NCBI RefSeq assembly: GCF_900070365.1 | Contig: NZ_LN850107.1 | Span: forward strand, 5,332,001-5,396,000 | Direction: 5' to 3' | Source of the DNA: Alloactinosynnema sp. L-07 | GTDB taxonomy: Bacteria > Actinomycetota > Actinomycetes > Mycobacteriales > Pseudonocardiaceae | DNA: 64,000 nucleotides | Shown here: positions 1 to 8,085 of the stretch, in pieces | How the letters are laid out: every line of letters starts with the position of its first letter | Position numbering within the stretch: position 1 is the first letter of the stretch | The notes under the pieces: model-generated | What the model saw: only the letters and a program-made list of their open reading frames with translations | Databases searched by the model: none | Told to the model about the DNA's origin: nothing | Program-made: the position numbers and the translations under genes

Positions 1-1
1 G

Positions 2-430
2 GAGTCGACCGGCAAGACCGCCGCGGGTTTCGAGGTGCCCGAGCAGGTTGTTGAAAGCCTCGGCGGGGGCGGCCACCCCAAGGTGTCCGCCACGGTCAAC
101 GGCTTCACGTTCCGAACCTCGATCGCCAAGATGGGCGGCCGGTTCCTCCTGGGAGTGAGCGCCGAACGGCGGGCCGCGGCAGGCATCGAAGCCGGGCAGG
201 TCTTCGACGTCGACGTGGAACTCGACACCGCGCCCCGGGAGATCGAGGTACCCGACGACCTCTCCGCCGCGTTGGCCGCCGACGCCCAAGCCAAGGACTT
301 CTGGGACACACTGACCCACAGCAAACAGTCGTGGCACGTCCACCAGGTGACCAGCGCCAAGAAAGTCGAGACGCGAGCCGCCCGGGTCGAGAAGTCGATC
401 ACGATGCTTCGCGCGGGCCAGGCCCGCTGA
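2..430 (+). CDS. YdeI/OmpD-associated (DUF1905) family protein, 5' end outside window
   Basis: The reading frame is open from the first bases of the window, and its first visible residues (STGKTAAGFEVPEQVV) match the middle of the DUF1905 beta-barrel. The true start therefore lies upstream, and the internal GTG at 35 is not the start. The visible part holds the end of DUF1905 (VNGFTFRTSIAKMGGRF) and a C-terminal YdeI-type helical region (LTHSKQSWHVHQVTSAKKVETRAARVEK split over its length). Members of this family are small cytoplasmic proteins of unclear role, some annotated as bacteriocin-protection proteins. Nothing nearby gives a more specific function. Confidence 0.75.
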   Translation, partial: ESTGKTAAGFEVPEQVVESLGGGGHPKVSATVNGFTFRTSIAKMGGRFLLGVSAERRAAAGIEAGQVFDVDVELDTAPREIEVPDDLSAALAADAQAKDFWDTLTHSKQSWHVHQVTSAKKVETRAARVEKSITMLRAGQAR

Positions 431-493
431 ACGCGACGGCCGGTTCGTCCGATCATCGCTGTCCTTTCGATGATCATGCTCCACAATGGAGGT

Positions 494-1339
494 ATGCGAA
501 AGCCAAAGGTGTTCGTCGCAGGCCCGGTGTCGTGGAACCGGCTGGTGTTCCTGGACCGCTTGCCCGAGGCTCGGCCGCACACCGTGTTCGCGTCGGGGCA
601 CCGGATGGCGGTCGGCGGCACTTCCGCGGGCAAGGCGTTGAACCTGGCCTCGCTCGGCGCGGACGTCACGGTGCGGACCGTGGTGGGCGACGACGCTGCC
701 GGGCGGGCGGTGCTCGACGTGCTCGCGCGGGCCGGGGTGGAGGTGATCGCCGAGGTGGCCGACGGCGCCACCGAGCAGCACCTCAACCTGATGGACCCGC
801 ACGGTGGGCGGGTGTCGATCTACCTTGAGGTGCCGCGACCGCGCGCCATCAGGCACGACGAGCGGGCGGCGGCGGCACTCGCCGCGGCCGACGCGGCGGT
901 GATCGACCTCGCCGACCACGCCCGGCCGTTGCTCGCCGCCGCGTGGGAGGCCGGGGTGCCGGTGTGGTGCGACCTGCACGACTACGACGGTGTGGCGGAC
1001 TTCCACCGCGACTTCGTGGAAGCCGCCGACCACGTGTTCCTCAACAACGACGGCTTCGTGGGCGAGAGCGCGTTGCTGCGGTTCTTGACCTCGCTCGACA
1101 AGCCCGCGGTGGCGACGCTCGGGGCCGACGGCGCGCTGGGCGTGGCCGATGGCGCCGTCCACCGCGTCCCCGCCGTGCCGATCGAGAAGATCGTGGACAC
1201 CAACGGCGCCGGGGACGCGTTCTTCTCCGGCTTCCTGATCGCCCACCTCGCGGGCGCGGACGTGCCCGCGGCGATGGCCGCCGGGGCCGATCAGGCCGCC
1301 CGCTGCCTGGGCTCACCGAACCTGGCGCCGGAGAAATGA
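494..1339 (+). CDS. PfkB-family carbohydrate kinase (ribokinase-like)
   Basis: This is a predicted ATP-dependent sugar or nucleoside kinase of about 281 residues. The N-terminal substrate segment GGTSAGKALNLASLG resembles PfkB signature 1. The C-terminal signature DTNGAGDAFFSGF lies near residues 235-247, with the catalytic base Asp in GAGD near 241. The start is uncertain. ATG 494 gives the natural N-terminus MRKPKVFVAGP, but GGAGG ends only one base before it. ATG 470 would add eight residues and has no ribosome binding site. The gene runs towards the amylase and shares a terminator with it. The substrate cannot be read from the sequence. Confidence 0.8.
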   Translation: MRKPKVFVAGPVSWNRLVFLDRLPEARPHTVFASGHRMAVGGTSAGKALNLASLGADVTVRTVVGDDAAGRAVLDVLARAGVEVIAEVADGATEQHLNLMDPHGGRVSIYLEVPRPRAIRHDERAAAALAAADAAVIDLADHARPLLAAAWEAGVPVWCDLHDYDGVADFHRDFVEAADHVFLNNDGFVGESALLRFLTSLDKPAVATLGADGALGVADGAVHRVPAVPIEKIVDTNGAGDAFFSGFLIAHLAGADVPAAMAAGADQAARCLGSPNLAPEK

Positions 1340-1342
1340 CGG

Positions 1343-1363
1343 CTTGCAGAAAGAGTTTGCAAG
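1343..1363. promoter_or_regulatory. TTGCAAG-type repeat, possible MalR-like site downstream of the kinase
   Basis: Two half sites, CTTGCAG and TTTGCAAG, are separated by six bases just after the kinase stop codon. The same half sites occur in the amylase promoter (4715-4820). Streptomyces amylase promoters carry CTTGCAG-like repeats linked to MalR/Reg1 control, from memory. Here the site lies at the 3' ends of both genes, so its role is open. Confidence 0.35.
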
Positions 1364-1366
1364 GAA

Positions 1367-1406
1367 CCGGCGGGCGGGCAGTGCGGAGAACACGCCCGCC
1401 CGCCGG
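1367..1406. terminator. Bidirectional hairpin terminator between kinase and amylase
   Basis: A perfect 13-bp inverted repeat (CCGGCGGGCGGGC at 1367-1379 and its complement at 1394-1406) encloses a 14-nt loop. It lies between two convergent stop codons at 1339 and 1410. There is no T tract, as is common in high-GC actinobacteria. Confidence 0.8.
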
Positions 1407-1409
1407 AAC

Positions 1410-4400
1410 TCACTTCAGGTACGTCCCGTCGACGCCGACCTTGCCCGGCGCGGGGTTGCCGGGAAGGTCCAGCACGTACACCCGCAGGTTGCCCTTGCCG
1501 CCCACCGACGCGGTCAGGCTGCCGCCGGTGACGACCCTCGTGTCACCGGTGACCACGTCGCGGTAGGTGCCGTTGGGGATGCCGCTGAACGTCGCCGACC
1601 CGGAGACGGTGATCAACGCGAAGCTGTCCACCGACCCGGCCGTGTAGCGGCGCTTGAACGCCATGCCGCCGGAGACGCCGTCGGTCGAGTACTGGCCCTT
1701 CTGCAGCGCGGGCACCGCCCTGCGGATCTGATTGAGCCGCTGCACGTGCTTGACCAGCGGCTTCTGCATCGTGGTCGCGACCATGCCGGACGCGGACGAC
1801 ACCACGCCGAAGTCCGAGGCGGTGATCTGCCCCGCGATCTGGTCGCCGTAGTAGGCCCGCCCGGTGGTGGCCAACGGGCACGTCGGTCCGCAGTCGATCG
1901 GCTTGCCCGCCTGGAACTCGATCTCCGAGCCGTAGTACAGCGTCGGGATGCCCCGGAACGTCCACATCAGACTCATGTTCTCCGCCCACGCGTCCGTGCC
2001 GCCCGAGTACCGCACGCTGGACTTGTTCGGCCCAAAGTCGTGCGAGTCCACGTAGGTCACGTTGTAGGTGGCGTCGTTGGTGGAGTCGTCGGAGTCCTTG
2101 GCGTTCCAGAACGCGTTGTTCGCGTCACCGAAGTTCATGTGCATGCGCATGTCGATGATGTTCATGCCGGAGAACTTCGAGTGGTCCGGGGCGTGGTAGG
2201 TGTTGCCGTCGAGGAACGCGTTGCGGCTCGTCGGCTGCGCGGCCGGGCCCTGCCCCTGCTCGAACTCGTACTGCTCCAGCGCGGCGGTGGCGTCGTCGGC
2301 GCTGTACTCGCGGCGCTCCTTCCAAGTGAAGAACTGCGCCGAGTGGTTGACCGAGCCTCGGTTCCACTTGTCGTTGACGAACGCGGCGACCTCGCCGAAG
2401 ACCAAGAAGTCGCGGCCCTTGTCGCCGAACTTCGCGGTGGCGTGCTGCTGGATCGCGGGCAGGAACCGGCGGTTCCACGTCACCCTCGGGATGTGCACGG
2501 CGGTGTCCACCCGGAAGCCGTCCACACCCATGTCGATGAACCGGTTGTAGGCGTCGATCAGGTACTTCTGCACGATCGGGTTCTCGGTGTTGAAGTCGGC
2601 CAGATCCTCGTGCAGCCAACACGACCGCGAGTCCTCGCCCTCCCAGTTGCCGATCCAGCAGCGGTGGTAAAGCTGGGCGGGGAACATGCCCGAGGTGGGG
2701 CTTGGCCACTGGCAGCTGTAGATCCGGTGCCCCTCCGGGCTCGAGAACTGGGTGGGTTTGCCCCAGTCGACGCACGTGTTGCCAGTCGGTTCGGTGGTCG
2801 ACCACAGATCGCCGTTGTAGTACGACTTGCCGGTGGTCGGATCGATGGTCAGGCCGTCGTACTCGAAGCCCTGCACCGGCTGGTCGTAGTACCAGGACCA
2901 CTGGTTGTCGCGGACGCCGAACACCTTCGCCTGGAACAGGCCCTTCGCGCCCCAGCGGGAACTGTGGTTGTAGACGACGTCCTGGTAGATCTTCATGCCC
3001 TTGGCGTGCGCGGTGTTGATCAGGTCCTGATAGGTCGCGCCGGGTGTCTCCAGACGCGGGTCGACGCGGTAGAAGTCCCAGCCGTGGTAGCCGTGGAAGT
3101 CGTAGTCCGAGCGGTTGAGCACGACCGGGGTGATCCACACCGCGGAGAAGCCGAGGCCCTTGATGTAGTCGAGCTTGTCGACCAGGCCCTGGAAGTCGCC
3201 GCGGAACATCGGGTCGTTGTTGGCCGCGTTGCCGGAGCGGGTGTGCTGGCTGCCGCCCCGGTTGTTGGCCGGGACGCCGTCGTTGAAGCGGGCGGTCATC
3301 ACGAAGTAGATCGAGTCCTCGCGCGGATCGCCACCCAACGGGGTGCCGCCAGTCGGTGGGGGCGGCGCGTCGCCCGTGGTCACCGCGACGGACGTGGTGG
3401 CGGCGGACTTGTTGCCCGCCGCGTCGTAGGCCTTGAGGGTGTAGGTGTAGGTCGTGTTCGCGGTCAGCGGGCCGTCGGTGAAGCCCACTGAGCCGGTGTT
3501 GCGCACGACGGTGCCCAACTCGCCGCCGGTTCGGGTGATCTCGTAGCCCGCGACCGCGACGTTGTCGGTGGCGGCGGTCCACATCAGCGCGACGGTGAGC
3601 CCGGACGCCGTGGCCGTCAGGTTGGTCGGCACGCTCGGCGCGGTCGTGTCCGGCGGCGGTGGGGGTCCGCAGGGGTCTTCGGCGGCCGCGGTGACCACGC
3701 CGTCTTTGACGGTGCTGCGGCCGGTGCCGATGGTGTAGTTGGCGTTATTGTTGTTGTCCCACTGGCCAGAACCGTTGTTGAACGCGGCTTTCAGACTGGT
3801 GGCCGTGCCCAGATCGACCGACGCGCGGGCCCAGTCCGCGCAGACTTGCTCCATTCGCAGGCCCGGCACCGTGGTCCAAGCGCCACCGGTGGGCTGGTAA
3901 TGGATGTGGGTGGTGGTCCAGGCGCGGGTCTTGGTGAAGTAGTAGACCTCGGCGTCCTCGGTCGGCGGTGGGGGTCCGCAGGGGTCGGCCGCGGCCGCGG
4001 TGACCACGCCGTCTTTGACGGTGCTGCGGCCGGTGCCGATGGTGTAGTTGGCGTTGCTGTTGTTGTCCCACTGGCCAGAACCGTTGTTGAACGCGGCTTT
4101 CAGGCTGGTGGCCGTGCCCAGGTTGACCGACGCGCGGGCCCAGTCCGCGCAGACTTGCTCCATTCGCACGCCGGGCACGGTGGTCCAAGCACCGCCCGTG
4201 GGCTGGTAGTGGATGTTGGTGGTGGTCCAATTTCGGGTCTTGGTGAAGTAGTAGACCTCTGCGTTCTCGGCAGGCGGTGGGGGTCCGCAGGGGTCGCCGG
4301 TGCCCACGACTCCGGCGGCGACCGTGACGTCGCCCGTGCCCAGGCTGTAGTTCCGCCCGTTGTTGTTGTCCCAGGTGCCCGAGCCGTTGTTGAACACGGC

Positions 4401-4697
4401 GACAAGGCCAGTGGCGGTGCCGAGCGCGACGGTCCGGCGCACCCAGCCCGCGCACGCCGCTTCCATGCGTTCGCCCGGCACGGCGGTCCACGGCCCATTG
4501 CTCGGCTGGTAGTGCAGATTGGCGACCGGCCAGCCGGACGGCAGGCGGTAGAAAACGGTCGTGGTCTCGGCTGCGACCGGCACGACGGCCGGTATGGGTA
4601 TCGAGTCCCCGGCGGAACCGCTCGGCGCGGCCCAGGTGGCCGCGGCCAGCCCCGCTGCCACGAGTAAGGCGGCCAGTTGTCGCGATCTTCCTCGCAT
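1410..4697 (-). CDS. Secreted alpha-amylase (GH13) with three CBM25-type starch-binding modules and an FnIII domain
   Basis: This is a predicted extracellular starch hydrolase of 1095 residues. ATG 4697 follows GGGAG with a 5-nt gap and begins a classic signal peptide (MRGRSRQLAALLVAAGLAAA); an open frame further upstream is not coding. Domains in order: signal peptide 1-30; three modules of exactly 103 residues with the CBM25 pattern (HYQP, PG.RME, FNNGSG.WDNN) at about 45-345; FnIII at 355-440; GH13 barrel at 455-980; C-terminal beta domain. GH13 regions: VDGFRVDTAVHIPR carries the nucleophile Asp, FLVFGEVA the acid Glu, and VDSHDFG the third acidic residue. Region IV reads SHD, not the usual NHD. 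A likely promoter with an overlapping operator lies at 4715-4774. Confidence 0.93.
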   Translation of the reverse strand: MRGRSRQLAALLVAAGLAAATWAAPSGSAGDSIPIPAVVPVAAETTTVFYRLPSGWPVANLHYQPSNGPWTAVPGERMEAACAGWVRRTVALGTATGLVAVFNNGSGTWDNNNGRNYSLGTGDVTVAAGVVGTGDPCGPPPPAENAEVYYFTKTRNWTTTNIHYQPTGGAWTTVPGVRMEQVCADWARASVNLGTATSLKAAFNNGSGQWDNNSNANYTIGTGRSTVKDGVVTAAAADPCGPPPPTEDAEVYYFTKTRAWTTTHIHYQPTGGAWTTVPGLRMEQVCADWARASVDLGTATSLKAAFNNGSGQWDNNNNANYTIGTGRSTVKDGVVTAAAEDPCGPPPPPDTTAPSVPTNLTATASGLTVALMWTAATDNVAVAGYEITRTGGELGTVVRNTGSVGFTDGPLTANTTYTYTLKAYDAAGNKSAATTSVAVTTGDAPPPPTGGTPLGGDPREDSIYFVMTARFNDGVPANNRGGSQHTRSGNAANNDPMFRGDFQGLVDKLDYIKGLGFSAVWITPVVLNRSDYDFHGYHGWDFYRVDPRLETPGATYQDLINTAHAKGMKIYQDVVYNHSSRWGAKGLFQAKVFGVRDNQWSWYYDQPVQGFEYDGLTIDPTTGKSYYNGDLWSTTEPTGNTCVDWGKPTQFSSPEGHRIYSCQWPSPTSGMFPAQLYHRCWIGNWEGEDSRSCWLHEDLADFNTENPIVQKYLIDAYNRFIDMGVDGFRVDTAVHIPRVTWNRRFLPAIQQHATAKFGDKGRDFLVFGEVAAFVNDKWNRGSVNHSAQFFTWKERREYSADDATAALEQYEFEQGQGPAAQPTSRNAFLDGNTYHAPDHSKFSGMNIIDMRMHMNFGDANNAFWNAKDSDDSTNDATYNVTYVDSHDFGPNKSSVRYSGGTDAWAENMSLMWTFRGIPTLYYGSEIEFQAGKPIDCGPTCPLATTGRAYYGDQIAGQITASDFGVVSSASGMVATTMQKPLVKHVQRLNQIRRAVPALQKGQYSTDGVSGGMAFKRRYTAGSVDSFALITVSGSATFSGIPNGTYRDVVTGDTRVVTGGSLTASVGGKGNLRVYVLDLPGNPAPGKVGVDGTYLK
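3655..4580 (-). repeat. Three tandem 309-bp repeats encoding the CBM25-type modules
   Basis: Module boundaries, marked by the GGCGGTGGGGGTCCGCAGGG run, fall at 3655, 3964 and 4273, an exact 309-bp (103-codon) period. The first two copies in + coordinates are nearly identical over long stretches. The third, which encodes the N-terminal module, is clearly diverged. This suggests recent duplication or gene conversion of the two inner modules. Confidence 0.85.
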
Positions 4698-4714
4698 CAC
4701 TGCTCCCGTCACGC

Positions 4715-4820
4715 GTCCTTGCGCAAGGACCTGCAATTCTTTGCAGACTAGACCCGAGGTCACGAGACTGTAAACGGCCCGAGAGCCCGAATTGACCAAT
4801 CTTTCGCAAGAGCTTGCAAG
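4715..4820. promoter_or_regulatory. Operator cluster of TTGC/GCAA repeats upstream of the amylase (MalR-like)
   Basis: Three sites are visible. 4715-4730 is a perfect 16-bp palindrome (GTCCTTGCGCAAGGAC). 4731-4746 is CTGCAA-N4-TTGCAG. 4801-4820 contains TTTCGCAAG followed by the 8-bp palindrome CTTGCAAG. The first two cover the predicted promoter and leader. LacI-family MalR repressors bind such half sites at actinomycete maltose and amylase promoters; no lacI-type gene lies in the window. Confidence 0.55.
4745..4774 (-). promoter_or_regulatory. Probable sigma70-type promoter of the amylase gene
   Basis: On the minus strand TTTACA (4774-4769) and TAGTCT (4750-4745) are separated by 18 bp. 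The predicted start point is near 4738, about 40 nt before the ATG. The inverted repeat CTGCAA-N4-TTGCAG overlaps the -10 box and start point. Confidence 0.5.
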
Positions 4821-4890
4821 GCTGGGGTCGGCCGGGAGTCGCGCCACGCTCTGGGTCGTTGATGTCCGAGGTGGACCCCGACCCCAAGAT

Positions 4891-4922
4891 CTGTGTATGG
4901 TTATTGCGTACGACATACACAG
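4891..4922. promoter_or_regulatory. Operator-like inverted repeat at the FAD monooxygenase promoter
   Basis: Perfect 9-bp arms CTGTGTATG (4891-4899) and CATACACAG (4914-4922) flank a 14-bp spacer. The left arm overlaps a -10-like TATGGT (4896-4901); TGGACC 18 bp further upstream could be the -35. The arrangement suits a TetR-type repressor, but no regulator gene is adjacent. Confidence 0.5.
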
Positions 4923-4937
4923 AGGGGGATCTCCACC

Positions 4938-6053
4938 ATGCCAACCGTTCTCATCTCCGGCAGCGGCATCGCGGGCGCCACGCTCGCCTACTGGCTGAAC
5001 CGGCACGGCTTCAAGACGACGATCGTCGAACGCGCGCCAGAACCCCGCTTAGGCGGTCAGGCCGTCGACATCCGCGGCGCCGCGCTCGACGTGGTCGAGC
5101 GCATGGGGGTGCTCGCGGAGATCAAGGCCGCCAAGACAGGCATGCGCGGGATGACCGTGGTCGACCGCGACGGCAACGAACTCATGTCCACCACCGAGGA
5201 GACCCTCACCGGCGGCCTCATCGACAGCCCCGACGTCGAGATCATGCGCGACGACCTGGTGTCGATCCTCAACCGGCTGACCGACGACACCAAGTACCTG
5301 TTCGACGACACCATCACCGCCCTCGAACAGGACCCCGAAGGCGTCCTCGTCACCTTCGAGAACGCGCCGCCGCGCCGGTACGACCTGGTCATCGGGGCCG
5401 ACGGGCTGCACTCGCGGGTGCGCAAGCTGGTGTTCGGCGACGAGGCGAAGTTCCGCAGCCACCTCGGCGTCTATCTCGCGATCTTCTCCATGGACAACCA
5501 CCTCGGCATCGAGGACTGGCAGACCATGCTGCACGGCGACAACCTCATGGCGATGGTCTACAACGCCCGCGGCGGCACGGTCACGCGTGGCATGCTCGGG
5601 TTCGAGTCCGACGTGCTCGACTTCGACCACCGCGACCTCGACGCGCAGAAGCGGATCGTCGAGGAGCGCGTTGGCGACGCAGGTTGGGAGACGCCGCAGA
5701 TCGTGAAGGCCATGTGGGCGGCGCCGGACTTCTACTTCGACGCGATGAGCCAGATCAAGATGGACCGCTGGTCGAAGGGCCGCGTCGGACTCGTCGGCGA
5801 CGCTGGGTACTGCCCGGCGCCGCTGTCGGGGCAGGGGACAAGTGCCGCGCTGGTCGGGGCGTACGTCCTCGCGGGCGAACTCGCCAAGGCCGACCCGACG
5901 ACCGCGTTCGACGCCTACGAGCGGGAGCTGCGGACCTACGTCGAGCAGAACCAGGCCCTTGCCACCGCCAACCCCGGCGGCCCGCCCGCCCCCGAAGCCG
6001 TGGCCGCCGCCGCGTCGGGCATCACACTGAAGGACTACGGCACGCGGCGGTAG
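4938..6053 (+). CDS. FAD-dependent monooxygenase (PHBH-like)
   Basis: This is a predicted single-component aromatic hydroxylase of 371 residues. ATG 4938 follows AGGGGGA with an 8-nt gap and gives MPTVLISGSGIAGATLAYWL, the GxGxxG dinucleotide-binding motif at the extreme N-terminus. The DG motif (GADGLHSRVRK) lies near residue 154, and the GD motif (GLVGDAGYCPAPLSGQG) near 284-300. Order and spacing are typical of the PHBH group, which uses NADPH, FAD and O2 to hydroxylate small aromatics. The gene is followed after 24 bp by menA but starts its own transcript at the 4891 operator. The natural substrate is unknown. Confidence 0.9.
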   Translation: MPTVLISGSGIAGATLAYWLNRHGFKTTIVERAPEPRLGGQAVDIRGAALDVVERMGVLAEIKAAKTGMRGMTVVDRDGNELMSTTEETLTGGLIDSPDVEIMRDDLVSILNRLTDDTKYLFDDTITALEQDPEGVLVTFENAPPRRYDLVIGADGLHSRVRKLVFGDEAKFRSHLGVYLAIFSMDNHLGIEDWQTMLHGDNLMAMVYNARGGTVTRGMLGFESDVLDFDHRDLDAQKRIVEERVGDAGWETPQIVKAMWAAPDFYFDAMSQIKMDRWSKGRVGLVGDAGYCPAPLSGQGTSAALVGAYVLAGELAKADPTTAFDAYERELRTYVEQNQALATANPGGPPAPEAVAAAASGITLKDYGTRR

Positions 6054-6077
6054 TCGGCCATCGACCAAGATAGGCCC

Positions 6078-6950
6078 ATGGCAACAGTCGCGGAGTGGAT
6101 CCAGGGCGCGCGAGTGCGCACGCTGCCGAACTCGGTCGCCCCGGTCCTGGTCGGATCGGGCGCGGCCATGGGCGCGTTCTCCTGGTGGAAGTCCCTGCTC
6201 GCGCTGGTTGTCGCCCTGTCGTTGCAGGTCGGGGTGAACTACGCCAACGACTACTCCGACGGCATCCGCGGCACCGACGACAACCGGGTCGGCCCGCTGC
6301 GACTGGTCGGATCGGGGGTGGCCACGCCGTCCTCGGTCCGCCTCGCCGCCTTCATCTGCTTCTTCGTGGGCGCGCTCGCGGGGTTGGCGTTGGTTGTCGC
6401 CAGTGGACAGTGGTGGCTGCTGGCGGTCGGAGCTGTGTGCATCGCGGGGGCTTGGTACTACACGGGCGGCGACAAGCCTTACGGGTACTCGGGTCTCGGC
6501 GAGATCGCGGTGTTCTTGTTCTTCGGTCTGGTGGCGGTGTTGGGGACGCAGTACGTGCAGGCTGAGCGGGTCACATGGGTCGGGCTGCTTGGTGCGGTCG
6601 CCATGGGGTGTTTCTCGGCGGCGGTGTTGGTGGCCAACAATCTGCGGGACGTGCCGACGGATCGGGTCGCGGGGAAGCTGACGCTGGCGGTTCGGCTGGG
6701 TGAGGCACGGACTCGGGTGCTTTATGCGTCGCTGGTGGCTGTTCCGTTCTTGGTGAGCCTGGCTCTGACTCTAGATACGCCGTGGGCAGTGGTTGGACTG
6801 GTGGCGGTGGGGCCGGTTGTGCCTGCGGTGAAACGGGTTTTGGGGAAGCAGACCGGGCCTGGCCTGATTCCCGTGTTGCAGGCGACAGGGCTGGGGATGC
6901 TGCTGTGGGCGGTCGTGACGGCACTCGCGCTCGGCTTGTTCCACGGTTAG
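6078..6950 (+). CDS. menA: 1,4-dihydroxy-2-naphthoate polyprenyltransferase
   Basis: MenA attaches the polyprenyl chain to DHNA and releases CO2 to form demethylmenaquinone at the inner face of the membrane. The 290-residue protein has about eight membrane segments. Its first aspartate-rich motif is [20 protein letters not shown] near residues 54-73, followed by the second conserved motif [14 protein letters not shown] near 187-200. The N-terminus ([20 protein letters not shown]) is typical of actinobacterial MenA. The gene is at one end of the block shared with mycobacteria, where menA is also near the cytochrome c maturation genes. Menaquinone is the electron carrier used by the respiratory proteins matured by the ccs genes at 23.8-27.7 kb. 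Confidence 0.96.
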   Translation: MATVAEWIQGARVRTLPNSVAPVLVGSGAAMGAFSWWKSLLALVVALSLQVGVNYANDYSDGIRGTDDNRVGPLRLVGSGVATPSSVRLAAFICFFVGALAGLALVVASGQWWLLAVGAVCIAGAWYYTGGDKPYGYSGLGEIAVFLFFGLVAVLGTQYVQAERVTWVGLLGAVAMGCFSAAVLVANNLRDVPTDRVAGKLTLAVRLGEARTRVLYASLVAVPFLVSLALTLDTPWAVVGLVAVGPVVPAVKRVLGKQTGPGLIPVLQATGLGMLLWAVVTALALGLFHG

Positions 6951-6990
6951 GAACTGCTAGCGCGATGGGGTGGACTCCAGCGAGACTGCC

Positions 6991-7018
6991 CGCTACGTAG
7001 CGTCTTCCTGCCTATTGT
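6991..7018 (+). promoter_or_regulatory. Palindrome and leaderless-type promoter of the XRE gene
   Basis: A perfect 12-bp palindrome CGCTACGTAGCG (6991-7002) is followed by a -10-like TATTGT (7013-7018), seven bases before ATG 7026. No Shine-Dalgarno sequence precedes the ATG. A leaderless mRNA and an autoregulatory operator are the simplest reading. Confidence 0.5.
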
Positions 7019-7025
7019 TGGCCCA

Positions 7026-7925
7026 ATGGGAGCACGGAATCGGGCCAGCACGCGCGAATTGGGCGAGCTGCTGCGCACCTACCGCGAGGCGGCGGGTCTG
7101 ACCATGCGCGAACTCGGCGAGCGCATCGGCCGCAACCTGACAAGCCTGCACCGCATCGAGACCGGCGTACGCGGGGCGACTTCGGAGAGCGAGGTGGTCC
7201 ACTACATGGCGGCCTGCGGCGCGAGCCCGAAGGATGTCCTCCGCGCCATCGACGTCTGTCGAGAGACCACCGAGTACCGCGGCTATTGGCTCTCACCGCA
7301 CGACCGATGGATGAGCGACTCGCTGCGTTCGTTCATCTTCCACGAGTCCCGCGCCAGCAAGACGGTGATCTACGAATCCGAACTGATTCCCGGCCTCCTG
7401 CAGACCGAGCCCTACGTCCGAGCCCTGTTCGCTCGCGTGGACATGCCGGACGAGGGCCGAACGGCGTTGATTCAGACAAGGCTGGCACGACAGCACGTGA
7501 TGTTCCGGAACAACCCGGCCAAGTTCACGTTCTTCATCCAGGAACGCGCGCTGAAGCTGGAGGTCGGCGACTACCGGATCATGGCCGAGCAGCTGCTGGC
7601 CATGCTGTTCTTCGCCGACCGGTGGAACATCTCGATCCGAATCGTGCCCGCCAAAGCGCGCGAACTCGCTCTGTTCGGAGGCCCGTTCCAACTGCTCGCC
7701 TACGACCGGTGCCCGACCCTGGCATACCTGGACGGACCGTTCGGCGGTGTTTTCCTCGAAGAACCCAAGTACGTCGCCCCCTTCCTGAAGCTCAACCGTG
7801 AGCTAGCCGGCATTGCCCTCGATGCGGGAGAATCGCGGGCGCTCATCGCCAGCTTGGCCGATGAGTACGACCGGTCGGAAGGCAGCTGGGATGACACGTG
7901 GAAGGTGGCGCAAGAGCAGCTATAG
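7026..7925 (+). CDS. XRE-family regulator with DUF5753 domain (WhiJ-like)
   Basis: The 299-residue protein has an N-terminal helix-turn-helix (residues 10-70, ELLRTYREAAGLTMRELGERIG) and a C-terminal DUF5753 domain (about 90-290; LIPGLLQTEPYVRALFARVDMP). This is the WhiJ/AbaA-type regulator class that is highly expanded in filamentous actinomycetes and is almost always coupled to a small DUF397 protein. Here two DUF397 genes follow and the first overlaps the 3' end by 35 bp. Known members influence sporulation or antibiotic production. DUF5753 is thought to sense or bind the partner. The target genes of this copy are unknown. Confidence 0.9.
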   Translation: MGARNRASTRELGELLRTYREAAGLTMRELGERIGRNLTSLHRIETGVRGATSESEVVHYMAACGASPKDVLRAIDVCRETTEYRGYWLSPHDRWMSDSLRSFIFHESRASKTVIYESELIPGLLQTEPYVRALFARVDMPDEGRTALIQTRLARQHVMFRNNPAKFTFFIQERALKLEVGDYRIMAEQLLAMLFFADRWNISIRIVPAKARELALFGGPFQLLAYDRCPTLAYLDGPFGGVFLEEPKYVAPFLKLNRELAGIALDAGESRALIASLADEYDRSEGSWDDTWKVAQEQL

Positions 7926-8085
7926 CGATGTGCCGCAGGGCTCGTGCGTCGAAGTCTCGCTCGGCACTGACGACGCGGGCATTCGCGACTCCAAGAACGC
8001 CTGCGGACCGGCCCTCTCCATCAACCCGGCCGCCTGGGCGGCCTTGGTCGCCCACTCCGTTCGCACGACATCCGATCCGCGATGA
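7891..8085 (+). CDS. DUF397 protein, first tandem copy
   Basis: This 64-residue protein starts at ATG 7891 inside the 3' end of the XRE gene in another frame. It shows the DUF397 pattern: WRKSSYSDVPQGSCVEVSL, then AGIRDSKNACGPALSINPAAWAALV. DUF397 proteins are the small partners of XRE/DUF5753 regulators and are proposed to modulate their DNA binding. The overlap implies translational coupling. It ends in an ATGA junction with a second, closely related copy. Confidence 0.9.
   Translation: MTRGRWRKSSYSDVPQGSCVEVSLGTDDAGIRDSKNACGPALSINPAAWAALVAHSVRTTSDPR

Noticed and set aside
1344..3491. Long + strand open frame opposite the amylase
   Set aside because: It is antisense to a gene with clear GH13 and CBM motifs; its product is Val/Arg-rich with no domain. 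High-GC third positions keep the opposite strand open.
4698..5006. N-terminal extension of the amylase to 5006
   Set aside because: It would cross the predicted promoter and operators and overlap the divergent monooxygenase. The signal peptide and Shine-Dalgarno fit start 4697.
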